From the NCBI RefSeq assembly GCF_021272345.1, contig NZ_JAJSDQ010000004.1, positions 1 through 64,000 on the forward strand: a stretch of 64,000 nt of DNA, given 5' to 3'. The notes beneath the pieces were generated by a model. The model saw nothing but the letters and a program-made list of their open reading frames with translations. It did no database searches and was not told where the DNA came from. The DNA comes from Ornithinimicrobium sediminis. GTDB taxonomy: Bacteria > Actinomycetota > Actinomycetes > Actinomycetales > Dermatophilaceae. Made by a program: the position numbers and the translations under genes. The first letter of the stretch is position 1. Each line of letters opens with the position of its first letter. Shown piece after piece: positions 1 through 7,682 of the stretch.

Positions 1-828
1 GACGCCGGCCAGGCCGAGGTCGACGCCGGCCGGGAGGAGCTCGAGGAGGGTCGGGCCGAGCTCGAGGCAGGTCAGGCGGAGCCCGAGCCGACCGAGCCGC
101 AGCCCACGGAGCCCGAGCCGACCGAGCCGCAGCCCACGGAGCCCGAGCCCACGGAGCCCGAGCCGACCGAGCCGCAGCCCACGGAGCCCGAGCCGACCGA
201 GCCGCAGCCCACGGAGCCCGAGCCGACCGAGCCGCAGCCCACGGAGCCCGAGCCGACCGAGCCGCAGCCCACGGAGCCCGAGCCCACGGAGCCCGAGCCG
301 ACCGAGCCGCAGCCCACGGAGCCCGAGCCGACCGAGCCGCAGCCCACCGAGCCGCAGCCGACCGAGCCGCAGCCCACCGAGCCGCAGCCGACCGAGCCGC
401 AGCCCACCGAGCCGCAGCCGACCGAGCCGCAGCCCACGGAGCCCGAGCCGACCGAGCCGCAGCCCACGGAGCCCGAGCCGACCGAGCCGCAGCCGACCGA
501 GCCGCAGCCCACGGAGCCCGAGCCGACCGAGCCGCAGCCCACGGAGCCCGAGCCGACCGAGCCGCAGCCGACTGAGCCGCAGCCGACTGAGCCGCAGCCC
601 ACCGAGCCGCAGCCCACCGAGCCGCAGCCCACCGAGCCGCAGCCGACCGAGCCGGCCCCCCGGGACGGACAGGTCAGCCCGCTGCCCGTCGGCGGCGCCC
701 AGACCGGCGGTAGCCCGCAGTCAGTCCGCGAGCAGGGCGTCCTCCTGGCCGGCGGAGCACTGGTTGCAGCGCTGGGGGCAGGCGGACTCCTCCTGAACCG
801 TCGCCGCCAGGACTCGACCGAGAGCTGA
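1..828 (+). CDS. Cell-wall anchored protein with about 38 PTEP(Q/E) repeats, 5' end missing
   Basis: This is the last 275 codons of a surface protein that begins before the window. After a short charged, Ala/Glu/Gln-rich stretch come roughly 38 pentapeptide units of the form P-T-E-P-Q or P-T-E-P-E (positions 88-657), encoded by a 15-bp tandem repeat. The C-terminus has a PVGGAQTGG motif, a Gly-linker, one hydrophobic membrane segment and a basic tail (NRRR), which is the layout of a sortase sorting signal. The motif is not LPxTG but contains a T-G pair. A class F sortase gene starts 2 bp after its stop, so the two probably work together, with the repeat acting as a stalk that spans the wall. 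The N-terminal functional domain lies outside the window. Repeat number may vary between strains. Confidence 0.8.
   Translation, partial: DAGQAEVDAGREELEEGRAELEAGQAEPEPTEPQPTEPEPTEPQPTEPEPTEPEPTEPQPTEPEPTEPQPTEPEPTEPQPTEPEPTEPQPTEPEPTEPEPTEPQPTEPEPTEPQPTEPQPTEPQPTEPQPTEPQPTEPQPTEPQPTEPEPTEPQPTEPEPTEPQPTEPQPTEPEPTEPQPTEPEPTEPQPTEPQPTEPQPTEPQPTEPQPTEPQPTEPAPRDGQVSPLPVGGAQTGGSPQSVREQGVLLAGGALVAALGAGGLLLNRRRQDSTES
88..657 (+). repeat. 15-bp coding minisatellite (PTEPQ/PTEPE units)
   Basis: About 38 consecutive 15-bp units stay in register without interruption. Two main sequence versions alternate (CCGACCGAGCCGCAG and CCCACGGAGCCCGAG), with runs of one version in the middle. Such arrays can expand or contract in steps of five residues without breaking the frame. 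Confidence 0.9.
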
Positions 829-829
829 G

Positions 830-1690
830 ATGCCTGGATCACACCGACCACACCGCAGTCGTCCTCGGACGACTGCGGTGTGGTGGCTTGCCCTGCTCAC
901 GGGTCTGGCGTCGATAGCCGTCGCCCTGGGTGGGCAGGGGACCCCGCAGGTCCCGCTGTCGGTCCTGGGCCAGTCACCGGCATCGGCGGTGGCGACGTCG
1001 AGCGACGACGCCGACAGCGCCGATGCCGGCAGCGTCGTCAGCACTGCTGCGCCTGAAGCTCTCTCCCCGAGACCGCTGGGGGGCCCCGGCACTGCCGACA
1101 CCGACCTGGCCGAGGTGCGCTCGGAGCTGGCGGCAGCTCCGGGTCGCGCACCTGACCAGGCCCGGTCAGATCGTCCGGCTGACCGGGTGGCGCCCACGTC
1201 GACACCCGGTCAGCCGGTGACACCTGCTGCCGCGGAGGGTCCGGCGTCGCTGTCGATACCGGCGATCGGTGTCACGTCCGTGCTCAACCCTGTGGGCCTG
1301 AACAGCGACGGCACTCTCGAGGTGCCCGCTCGAGGCCCCCGCTACGACGAGGCGGCCTGGTTCCACGGCTCCCCGGTGCCCGGGGAGGTCGGGCCGGCTG
1401 TCCTGCTGGGCCACGTCGACGGGACCGGAGGCACGCCGTCCGTCTTCTTCGACCTCGCACGGCTGGCCGAAGGTGACCGGGTCACCGTCACCGGCAATGA
1501 CGGGTCCACCTCGACGTTCGAGGTGTACCGCACCCAGCGCTACGCGAAGGACGACTTCCCCACGATGGCCGTCTACGGCGACACCGCCGGACCCGAGCTC
1601 CGCCTCATCACCTGCGGGGGCTCGTGGGACAGCTCGACCGGGCACTACCGGGACAACACCGTCGTGTATGCCCGGGTGGTCACCTCCTGA
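830..1690 (+). CDS. Class F sortase
   Basis: A membrane-anchored transpeptidase that would join the sorting signal of the upstream surface protein to the cell wall or another acceptor. The N-terminus has one hydrophobic segment after a basic stretch, then a Pro/Ala/Ser-rich linker to about residue 140, then the sortase barrel. The catalytic His is in LLGHVDG, the Cys in LITCGG and the Arg in HYRDN, and the SVFFDL motif typical of class F enzymes is present. At 286 aa it fits the class. Translation may start at ATG 830 or at GTG 878. The second choice would place the 17-bp hairpin (848-883) upstream of, and just overlapping, the start. It is convergent with the Rpf-like gene. Confidence 0.9.
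   Translation: MPGSHRPHRSRPRTTAVWWLALLTGLASIAVALGGQGTPQVPLSVLGQSPASAVATSSDDADSADAGSVVSTAAPEALSPRPLGGPGTADTDLAEVRSELAAAPGRAPDQARSDRPADRVAPTSTPGQPVTPAAAEGPASLSIPAIGVTSVLNPVGLNSDGTLEVPARGPRYDEAAWFHGSPVPGEVGPAVLLGHVDGTGGTPSVFFDLARLAEGDRVTVTGNDGSTSTFEVYRTQRYAKDDFPTMAVYGDTAGPELRLITCGGSWDSSTGHYRDNTVVYARVVTS
848..883. promoter_or_regulatory. Perfect 17-bp hairpin at the surface protein/sortase junction
   Basis: CCACACCGCAGTCGTCC at 848-864 is followed by a 2-nt loop and its exact reverse complement at 867-883. No T-tract follows. It begins 19 bp after the surface-protein stop and lies inside the first codons of the sortase if translation starts at 830. It could be an intrinsic-like terminator or processing site that lowers sortase expression relative to the surface protein. 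Confidence 0.7.
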
Positions 1691-1724
1691 GGCCGAGCGA
1701 CCCGCACGGCCTCACCGACAGCGA

Positions 1725-1762
1725 GCGGCGCACCCCGGGACAAGGTCACCGGGGTGCGCCGC
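1725..1762. terminator. Bidirectional hairpin between convergent sortase and rpf genes
   Basis: GCGGCGCACCCCGG at 1725-1738 pairs perfectly with its reverse complement at 1749-1762 across a 10-nt loop. The stem of 14 GC-rich pairs sits 35 bp after the sortase stop and 23 bp from the stop of the opposing gene, so it can serve both directions. There is no T-tract, as is common for actinobacterial terminators. Confidence 0.8.
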
Positions 1763-1784
1763 TTCACGGTCCTGCTGACGTCGG

Positions 1785-2624
1785 TCAGGCGCCGGGGATG
1801 CTCAGCTTCTGGCCGACGACGATGAAGTCGGGGTTCGACAGGTTGCTGGCCTGGGCGATGGCCGAGACCGTCGTGCCGTAGCGGCTGGCCAGGGCGGAGA
1901 CGGTGTCCCCGGCCTTGACGGTGTAGGAGCCGCTGGAGGACGACGACGAGGAGCTGCTGGCCGGGCCGGCCCCGGGGATGGACAGACGGTCTCCGACATA
2001 GATCAGCCGGCCGCCGTTGGCGAGCTGGTTCGCCGAGACGATCGACGAGACTGTCGTGCCGAAGCGCTGCGCCAGCTTGTAGACGGTGTCGCCGGACCTG
2101 ACCGTGTAGTTGCCGCTGGAGGAGGACGACCGGGAGGCGGCCGGCTCCTGCCGCGGCTGGGAGGTCGAGGAGGACGAGGAGGACGACGACGAGGTCGAGG
2201 TCGAGGAGGAGGACGACGAGGGCGCCGTGGCGGTGCTCGAGGCTCCACCGTTGGCCCGGGTCAGGCCGGCGCGCACCGAGCACACGGGCCAGGCGCCCGG
2301 GCCCTGCACGGCAAGGACCTTGCGGGCGATGGCGATCTGCTGGGCCTTGGTGGCCTGGTGGGCGTACGGCGCGTACTGCTGGCCGCCGAAGCCGACCCAG
2401 GTGGGCTGGTAGAACTGCAGGCCACCGTAGTAGCCGTTGCCGGTGTTGATGCTCCAGTTGCCGCTGGACTCACAGGCAGCGACCCGGTCCCAGACACCGT
2501 CCGTCTGGGCGGAGGCGGGTGCGGCGGACATGAGTCCGGCAGCCAGTCCTGCTGCTCCGATCGCGGCAACTCCGGCGGCGCGGCGGGTGCGTCGGGGCGT
2601 GGCGTGCTTGGGCGTGTAGCGCAT
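1785..2624 (-). CDS. Resuscitation-promoting factor (Rpf) domain protein with two LysM repeats
   Basis: A secreted peptidoglycan-cleaving enzyme of the Rpf type, which remodels the wall during growth or exit from dormancy. A signal peptide ends near APASA. The Rpf catalytic domain follows at once ([15 protein letters not shown], with the catalytic Glu in ACESSG, then GYYGGLQF), then a Ser/Thr-rich linker, then two LysM peptidoglycan-binding domains ([17 protein letters not shown] and [17 protein letters not shown]). The ATG at 2624 is preferred over an upstream GTG at 2648: it starts directly at the signal peptide, and AGGAAGG precedes it at a somewhat long spacing. The 5' leader carries a c-di-AMP riboswitch-like sequence, so expression is probably tuned by that second messenger. 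Predicted length is 279 aa. Confidence 0.93.
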   Translation of the reverse strand: MRYTPKHATPRRTRRAAGVAAIGAAGLAAGLMSAAPASAQTDGVWDRVAACESSGNWSINTGNGYYGGLQFYQPTWVGFGGQQYAPYAHQATKAQQIAIARKVLAVQGPGAWPVCSVRAGLTRANGGASSTATAPSSSSSSTSTSSSSSSSSSTSQPRQEPAASRSSSSSGNYTVRSGDTVYKLAQRFGTTVSSIVSANQLANGGRLIYVGDRLSIPGAGPASSSSSSSSSGSYTVKAGDTVSALASRYGTTVSAIAQASNLSNPDFIVVGQKLSIPGA

Positions 2625-2647
2625 GGGGAGGTGTTTCCTTCCTGACA

Positions 2648-2838
2648 CACGCCGGCGGGGTGAGCTGTCGGGTTCGGGCGGTCAGTGGCCCGGCCGCGCA
2701 GGCGCGGCTTCACCCCAAGGCACACGTCTGATCCACGTGTGCCACATCGTGGGTCCCCCGCCCTCGTCTCGTGCCCGGACGTTCCGGCTCGGCGCCTCAT
2801 GACGAGGTTTGGCGTTGGAGACGCGCACGATCCAGCGG
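2648..2838 (-). promoter_or_regulatory. c-di-AMP riboswitch (ydaO-yuaA class) in the rpf leader
   Basis: Read on the minus strand, the leader contains in order GGGGGACCCACG (complement of 2749-2760), TTGGGGTGAAGCCG (near 2705-2718) and CCGAACCCGACAGCTCACC followed by CCGCCGGCG (complement of 2650-2677). These match the conserved blocks I recall for actinobacterial c-di-AMP riboswitches upstream of rpf and NlpC/P60 wall hydrolases. Several GC-rich helices separate the blocks. The 5' limit near 2838 is approximate. Structure prediction was not possible here. Confidence 0.8.
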
Positions 2839-2902
2839 TGAGCGGTATGCGGGGCAACCTCGCCGAGACACGAGGCCGCCCCTTGTCGTTGTGACCTTAC
2901 TG

Positions 2903-3811
2903 TTACATATGACCCGCGCCACGTCGAGGCCGGGTGCCACCCTGGGGGTCCGTCTGCTCCGGGTCCGGGCCCCTCCGCGAGGCTCGCCAGGCGAGTGCTC
3001 CGGCGACCACCGCGACGGCTGAGAGCACGGACCACGCCGGGATGCCCGAGAGCGCCTGCACGACGTGCTCCTGGGCCGCGAACTCGAGGTCGGTGGTGTC
3101 CACGCCGGTCCCGGCCAGGATGCCCGCGGTGCCGTCGAACCACAGGAACAGCACTCCGATGGCCACGAAGAGCAGGCCGGAGACCAGGCTGGTGCTGTGC
3201 ACCTGCAGCCGGCCGACCTCCAGCATCCGGCCGCGCAGCCACGAGCGGCTGCCCAGCTGGTAGCGGTCCCACAGCGCCGCCAGCAGGAAGAGGGGTGCGG
3301 CCATGCCCACGGCATACACCGCCAGCAGCGCGCCGCCGTGGGCAGGCGTCCGGCTGGTCGCGGCGACGGTGAGGATCGCCCCCAGTGCCGGACCCGAGCA
3401 GAAGCCTGCGAGCCCGTACACCGCGCCGAGAGCCAGGGTGCCGAGCCAGCTCCCGCTGCTCTGCCGCTGCCGCGCCCAGCCGCCTGCCGTGTTCTGCACC
3501 ACGGCCCCGAACGGCACCTGCGTGCCGGAGCGCACGACCTGCAGCACCCCGAAGCCGATGATGACCCATCCCGCGACCGTGACGAGCAGCTCGCGGTGCC
3601 CGTAGAAGAGCCCGGAGACCAGCCGCACCCCGGAGCCCAGCGGCACCAGCGTCAGCATCAGGCCGAGCGTGAACACTCCGGTGCGTGCGAGCAGCGCGGT
3701 GCGGCTGCCGAAGGCGTAGGCGAAGAACGAGGGCAGCAGGAGGGCGCTGCACGGGGAGAGGAGCGCGAGGACCCCGGCCGCGAACGCCGCGACCACTCCG
3801 ATCTCGACCAC
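2903..3811 (-). CDS. CcdA/DsbD-type membrane thiol-electron transporter
   Basis: A polytopic membrane protein expected to carry reducing equivalents from cytoplasmic thioredoxin to an extracytoplasmic partner. Conserved cysteines lie in the membrane motifs LLSPCSALLLP (first segment) and GFCSGPALGAI (fourth segment). An extra C-terminal membrane segment and a basic tail follow, and total length is 302 aa. The start is 3 bp beyond the stop of the DsbA-like gene, so it is the last gene of a three-gene operon (ArsR-rhodanese, DsbA-like, CcdA-like). The natural partner is that DsbA-like protein. The direction of electron flow cannot be read from the sequence. Confidence 0.85.
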   Translation of the reverse strand: MVEIGVVAAFAAGVLALLSPCSALLLPSFFAYAFGSRTALLARTGVFTLGLMLTLVPLGSGVRLVSGLFYGHRELLVTVAGWVIIGFGVLQVVRSGTQVPFGAVVQNTAGGWARQRQSSGSWLGTLALGAVYGLAGFCSGPALGAILTVAATSRTPAHGGALLAVYAVGMAAPLFLLAALWDRYQLGSRSWLRGRMLEVGRLQVHSTSLVSGLLFVAIGVLFLWFDGTAGILAGTGVDTTDLEFAAQEHVVQALSGIPAWSVLSAVAVVAGALAWRASRRGPDPEQTDPQGGTRPRRGAGHM

Positions 3812-3814
3812 GGC

Positions 3815-4570
3815 TCAGCCCGCCGCGGCAGTGGCCCGGTCGATGGCCTCGACGAAGGTGGCGGTGGGCTGCGCACCGACCACCGGTGTGCCGTTGACGA
3901 GGAAGGACGGCGTGCCCGTCACCCCCAGGGTCACGCCCTCCATCTGCTCCTCGTTGATGCTCTCCAGGTGGGCGGGGTCGGAGTTGAGGGCGGCCTCGAA
4001 GACCTCCCGGTCCAGCCCGGCCTCCTCGGCCTTGTCGACCAGCCACTCCTCGGTGATGGTGCCCGAGTTGGGGTCGGGCTGGTCATCGAAGACGGCGTCG
4101 TGCAGCTCCCAGAACATGTCCTGCTCGGCGGCCGCCCTGCCGCCCAGGGCGGCCAGGGTGGACTCGGGGCCGAGGTAGGGGAAGTCGCGCCACTCGATGC
4201 GCAGCGTGCCGTCGTCGACGTACTGCTGCAGCTCCGGCATCGTCTCGCGGGCGAACCGGCCACAGAACGGGCACTGGAACTCCGAGTAGGCCAGCATCAC
4301 CACGGGCGCGTCGACGTCACCGACCGCCCGGGGGTCACCCTCCTCACGGCGCTCGAGCTCCGCCGCCGGGTGCGGGGTGCTGGGCGACGCTGACGAGGCC
4401 GCGCCGCTCTCGGTGCTGCTCGCCGTCCGCTCGGCGGGCTCGCCCGCGCTGTCGGTCCCGTCGTCGCGGCCGGCCCAGAAGAGGACAGCGGCAGCGAGGG
4501 CCGCGGCGACCGCCACCACCAGGGGCAGCGTGAGCCGGCGGGACCGGCGGGCATCGGTGGGCTGGGTCAT
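3815..4570 (-). CDS. DsbA-family membrane-anchored thioredoxin-fold protein
   Basis: An extracytoplasmic thiol oxidoreductase. The N-terminal signal anchor (about residues 17-35) is followed by a low-complexity linker and a DsbA-like domain with the active site CPFC in SEFQCPFCGRF. A cis-Pro loop is visible later (GVTGTPSFLVNG). The ATG at 4570 is chosen because AAAGGACTCCTGT precedes it and because it overlaps the stop of the ArsR-rhodanese gene by ATGA, which suggests translational coupling. A longer frame to 4609 is not needed. Length is 251 aa, normal for actinobacterial DsbA-like proteins. Confidence 0.9.
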   Translation of the reverse strand: MTQPTDARRSRRLTLPLVVAVAAALAAAVLFWAGRDDGTDSAGEPAERTASSTESGAASSASPSTPHPAAELERREEGDPRAVGDVDAPVVMLAYSEFQCPFCGRFARETMPELQQYVDDGTLRIEWRDFPYLGPESTLAALGGRAAAEQDMFWELHDAVFDDQPDPNSGTITEEWLVDKAEEAGLDREVFEAALNSDPAHLESINEEQMEGVTLGVTGTPSFLVNGTPVVGAQPTATFVEAIDRATAAAG

Positions 4571-5229
4571 ACAGGAGTCCTTTCGACGGGGTGTCCGGCG
4601 AGCCGCCACTCCAGCAGGCCGTCCTTGAGACGGCGCGCAGTGCGGCCGCGGTCGGTCAGCAGCCGCACGGCGTCGGAGGCCATGACGCAGTAGGCTCCGC
4701 GACAGTAGGTGATGATCTCCTCGCCCGGTGGCCAGCCACCCAGGGCCTCCTGGAGGCTGCCGAAGGGGATGGAGACGGCTCCGGGGATGTGGCCGGCGGC
4801 ATACTCCTCCGCGGGGCGCACGTCCACCAGCAGGACGTCACCTGCCTGGAGGCGTCGGAGCAGCTCGGGGTGGCTGACCTCCTCGACCTCGCCCATCCCG
4901 AGATGAGCGGCCAGTGCCTTCTCGACGTCCGGGGAGTTGGCCAGGGCGACCTGGCGCATCGCGGCATACAGCGCCGCGACGTCCTCGCCGGCGAGGCGGT
5001 AGTGGATCCGGGTGCCCTCCCGCCGGGTGCGCACCAGGTTGGACAGCTTCAGGATCTGCAGGTGGGCCGAGGTGGTGCTCACGCCCATGCCGGTCTGCCG
5101 GCTGAGCGCGTCGACGGTGCGCTCGCCCTGGGTCAGCAGGTCGATCAGCTCCAGGCGCCGCGCACTGCCGAAGGCCTTGCCGACGACAGCCAGCTCGTCG
5201 AACACCTCGCTCAGCGGGGTGGGGTCCAC
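4567..5229 (-). CDS. ArsR-family regulator fused to a rhodanese domain
   Basis: Residues 1-95 form an ArsR winged helix (GVSTTSAHLQILKLSNLV as recognition region) and residues 120-215 a rhodanese domain with active-site loop CRGAYC. These two cysteines are the only ones in the 220-residue protein. The ELCVCDL metal site of classic ArsR is absent, so metal sensing in the usual way is unlikely, and a sulfane-sulfur or thiol-redox signal carried by the rhodanese loop is a reasonable inference. The GTG start has GGAGGA 6 nt upstream. It leads the operon with the DsbA-like and CcdA-like genes, and an inverted repeat just upstream probably serves as its operator. The MFS gene is divergent. Confidence 0.92.
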   Translation of the reverse strand: MDPTPLSEVFDELAVVGKAFGSARRLELIDLLTQGERTVDALSRQTGMGVSTTSAHLQILKLSNLVRTRREGTRIHYRLAGEDVAALYAAMRQVALANSPDVEKALAAHLGMGEVEEVSHPELLRRLQAGDVLLVDVRPAEEYAAGHIPGAVSIPFGSLQEALGGWPPGEEIITYCRGAYCVMASDAVRLLTDRGRTARRLKDGLLEWRLAGHPVERTPV

Positions 5230-5235
5230 AAATCC

Positions 5236-5251
5236 TCCAAAGATCGTTGGA
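5236..5251. promoter_or_regulatory. Probable ArsR-type operator (TCCAA-N6-TTGGA)
   Basis: An exact 5-bp inverted repeat with a 6-bp spacer lies 6 bp before the ArsR-rhodanese start and about 50 bp before the MFS promoter. Its position overlaps the expected leader or promoter of the redox operon, so binding would give autoregulation, perhaps also affecting the divergent gene. Confidence 0.6.
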
Positions 5252-5299
5252 ATATCCGACCATACGTCACCCGGCCTCTCGAACGCACATCCACGCGCC

Positions 5300-5305
5300 T
5301 ACAGT
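5300..5305 (+). promoter_or_regulatory. Leaderless -10 element TACAGT of the MFS gene
   Basis: TACAGT is followed by exactly 6 nt (CGACCC) and the GTG start at 5312. In Actinomycetota this arrangement usually marks a leaderless transcript that begins at the start codon. Confidence 0.65.
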
Positions 5306-5311
5306 CGACCC

Positions 5312-6571
5312 GTGAAGAGGCCACGCACCCCACCGGCCGCGTGGACGGTCCTCGGTGCCATCGCCATGACCACCATCGGCACCCTGCCGGTCTTCCTGCT
5401 CAGCTCGCAGTCGGTCTTCGTGCGCGAGGAGCTCGGGTTCGACGAGACCCGCTTCGGCATCGCCGTCGGCACCTTCTTCGCCTCCGCCGCAGTTGCCGCG
5501 CTGCTGGGTGGACGTCTGGCCGACCGTGCGGGGCGTCGCCGCAGCACGGTGCTCGCCGGGACCCTCGCCGCCGCCGGCGGCCTCGGTGTGGCCGTGGCCG
5601 CCCACTCCTGGGAGGTCCTCATCGGGCTGCTCGTCGTGCTCGGCGTCGCCAACGCCGCCTGCCAGGTCACGGCCAACCTGGCACTGGCACGGGCCGTGCC
5701 CCCGCACCGCCGCGGGCTGGGCTTCGGGGTCAAGCAGGCCGCCATCCCGGTGTCGATCATGGTGGCGGGTCTGGCCGTGCCCACCGTCACGGTGCTCGGG
5801 GGCTGGCGCTGGACCTACGTCCTTACCGGCCTGGGGGGTGTCGCGATCGCCCTGGCCGGTCTGACCATCGCACGGAGCACCTCGGCTGCACCCCGGGCCG
5901 CACCCGACGAGGACCGGCCCCCGATGCGTCCGCTCGTGGTCACCATGGCCGCGATCACCCTCGCGAGCGCCGCCGCCAACTCCCTGGGGGCCTTCCTGGC
6001 CTCGTGGGGCTTCGCCGTGGGCCTCACCCCCAGTGGCGCCGGGGTGCTCATGGCGGCCGGCAGTGCCGTCAACATCGCGCTACGGGTCACCTCAGGGCAT
6101 CTCGCCGACCGGCGGCACGGCCGCAACCTTCCCGTGGTGGCGTGGCAGATGCTCGCCGGCGCGGTGTTCCTCGGGCTCCTGTCCGTCCCCTCTCCGTGGG
6201 TGGTGGTGCCCGCCGGGCTGCTGGCGTTCGGTCTGGGATGGTCCTGGCCGGGGCTGCTGCTGTATGCCGTGGTGCGGCTGGGCCGGGACGCTCCTGCCTC
6301 GGCCTCGGCCATCGTCCAGGCAGGTGCCTTCGTCGGGGGCGCTGCGGGGCCGGCGCTCTTCGGTGTGGTGGTGGGCACGAGCGGCTACCCCACGGCGTGG
6401 TGGGCGGCCTCGGTGGCCTTCGCCGCCGCCGCGGTGCTCGTGCTGCTGGCCCGCCGGATGTTCCTGGCCGACCTGGTCAGACGGCCGCCGCGGGAGCCCT
6501 TCGGCTACGGCGGTGGGCGCGCGTCACCGGCACACACCACGACCCCACCCGAGGAGGGCGGACCGGTCTGA
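5312..6571 (+). CDS. Major facilitator superfamily transporter
   Basis: A 419-residue, 12-helix membrane transporter. The signature loop GGRLADRAGRRRS lies between helices 2 and 3, and a related loop (GHLADRRHGR) in the second half. The C-terminus is a short hydrophilic tail. The substrate cannot be deduced. The GTG start at 5312 is preferred over much longer frames because translation upstream is not protein-like and a -10 box sits 6 nt before it. It is transcribed divergently from the ArsR-rhodanese operon. Confidence 0.88.
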   Translation: MKRPRTPPAAWTVLGAIAMTTIGTLPVFLLSSQSVFVREELGFDETRFGIAVGTFFASAAVAALLGGRLADRAGRRRSTVLAGTLAAAGGLGVAVAAHSWEVLIGLLVVLGVANAACQVTANLALARAVPPHRRGLGFGVKQAAIPVSIMVAGLAVPTVTVLGGWRWTYVLTGLGGVAIALAGLTIARSTSAAPRAAPDEDRPPMRPLVVTMAAITLASAAANSLGAFLASWGFAVGLTPSGAGVLMAAGSAVNIALRVTSGHLADRRHGRNLPVVAWQMLAGAVFLGLLSVPSPWVVVPAGLLAFGLGWSWPGLLLYAVVRLGRDAPASASAIVQAGAFVGGAAGPALFGVVVGTSGYPTAWWAASVAFAAAAVLVLLARRMFLADLVRRPPREPFGYGGGRASPAHTTTPPEEGGPV

Positions 6572-6632
6572 GGTCTCGGAGGGCGGCGACGACCCCTTGA
6601 CCGGCCCGATGCGCCGATGGGACTGTCGGGCC

Positions 6633-7598
6633 ATGGGGCTCTCACCTCCTCCCGGCCCCGTCCCGGCAGCGGTGACGGACGACCTGACGCGCCTCCGGGC
6701 AGCCCTGGACGCCCAGCTGCCCGTACGGACGGAGAACAACCTGCTCCTCAGCACCTGGAACATCCGCGCCTTCAGCAACCTGACACCCCGCTGGCAGGCC
6801 GGTGACAAGGACAGCCCCAAACGCGACTGGCACGCCTTGAGCTGCATCGCTGCCGTCGTCGAGCGCTTCGACGTGACCGCCGTGCAGGAGACCCGCCGCA
6901 ACACGACGGCGCTCTTCGCGCTGCTGGAGCTGCTCGGGCCGCGCTACCACGTCATCGCCTCGGACGTCACCGAGGGAGACCCCGGCAACGGCGAGCGCCT
7001 GGCCTTCGTCTACGACGGCGAGCGGGTGCAGCCCTCGGGGCTGGTGGGCGAGATCGTGCTGCCGGACCCGGCCACCGGCGCCGCCCGGCAGTTCGCCCGC
7101 ACCCCGTATGCCGCAGGGTTCGTCCGCCACGGCACCGACTTCATCCTGACCACGGTCCACGTGCTCTGGGGCAAGGCGCCGTCGGACAGGGTCGTCGAGC
7201 TGCGCCACTTCGCGGAGTGGATGCGCTCGTGGGCCGACCGCCCGGTGGACTGGAACCGCAACCTGCTCGTGCTCGGCGACTTCAACCTCGACCGGCTGGA
7301 CGACCCGCTCTTCGAGGCCTTCGTCTCCACCGGGCTCTGGCCGCCCGCCGAGCTCAACGAGGTGCCTCGCACCATCTTCTCCGACGACCGGACGCGCAGC
7401 TTCTACGACCAGGTCGCCTGGTTCGTCGACCCCAGCGACCCGCGCGTCCCCTCGCTGCTGGAGGACATGACCTACACCGGACGCGGCGGCAGCGTCGACT
7501 TCGTGCCGCACGTCCTGCGCGACCTCACCAAGGCACAGCTCTCCTACCGGCTGAGCGACCACTACCCGCTCTGGGTCGAGTTCACCGTGTCGCCCTGA
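6633..7598 (+). CDS. Endonuclease/exonuclease/phosphatase (EEP) family protein
   Basis: A metal-dependent phosphodiesterase-fold enzyme of 321 aa. Visible family motifs are STWNIRAFSNL (Asn), AVQETRR (catalytic Glu), VLGDFNLDRLDDP (Asp/Asn) and the terminal SDHYPLWVEF (Asp-His pair). There is no signal peptide, so it is likely cytoplasmic. Substrate (DNA, lipid or a nucleotide) is unknown. An in-frame ATG at 6609 is an alternative start, and neither has a good ribosome binding site. It lies between the MFS gene and the patatin gene, on the same strand. Confidence 0.82.
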   Translation: MGLSPPPGPVPAAVTDDLTRLRAALDAQLPVRTENNLLLSTWNIRAFSNLTPRWQAGDKDSPKRDWHALSCIAAVVERFDVTAVQETRRNTTALFALLELLGPRYHVIASDVTEGDPGNGERLAFVYDGERVQPSGLVGEIVLPDPATGAARQFARTPYAAGFVRHGTDFILTTVHVLWGKAPSDRVVELRHFAEWMRSWADRPVDWNRNLLVLGDFNLDRLDDPLFEAFVSTGLWPPAELNEVPRTIFSDDRTRSFYDQVAWFVDPSDPRVPSLLEDMTYTGRGGSVDFVPHVLRDLTKAQLSYRLSDHYPLWVEFTVSP

Positions 7599-7682
7599 GA
7601 ACCCCTGTCCCGGTTAGACGTTCGGGAGTACATTGACCAGAGTCGGGCCGCCCGTCGCCGGGGTGGCCGGCGAGGAGGAGCC

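Noticed and set aside
72-851. Long minus-strand frame rich in GSVGCGSVGS repeats
   Set aside because: It is the antisense shadow of the PTEP repeat; the plus-strand reading has a sorting signal and an adjacent sortase.
2682-4046. Long minus-strand frame of Arg/Gly-rich sequence over the CcdA/DsbA genes
   Set aside because: Composition is typical of a wrong frame in GC-rich DNA; the in-phase CcdA and DsbA products have clear motifs.
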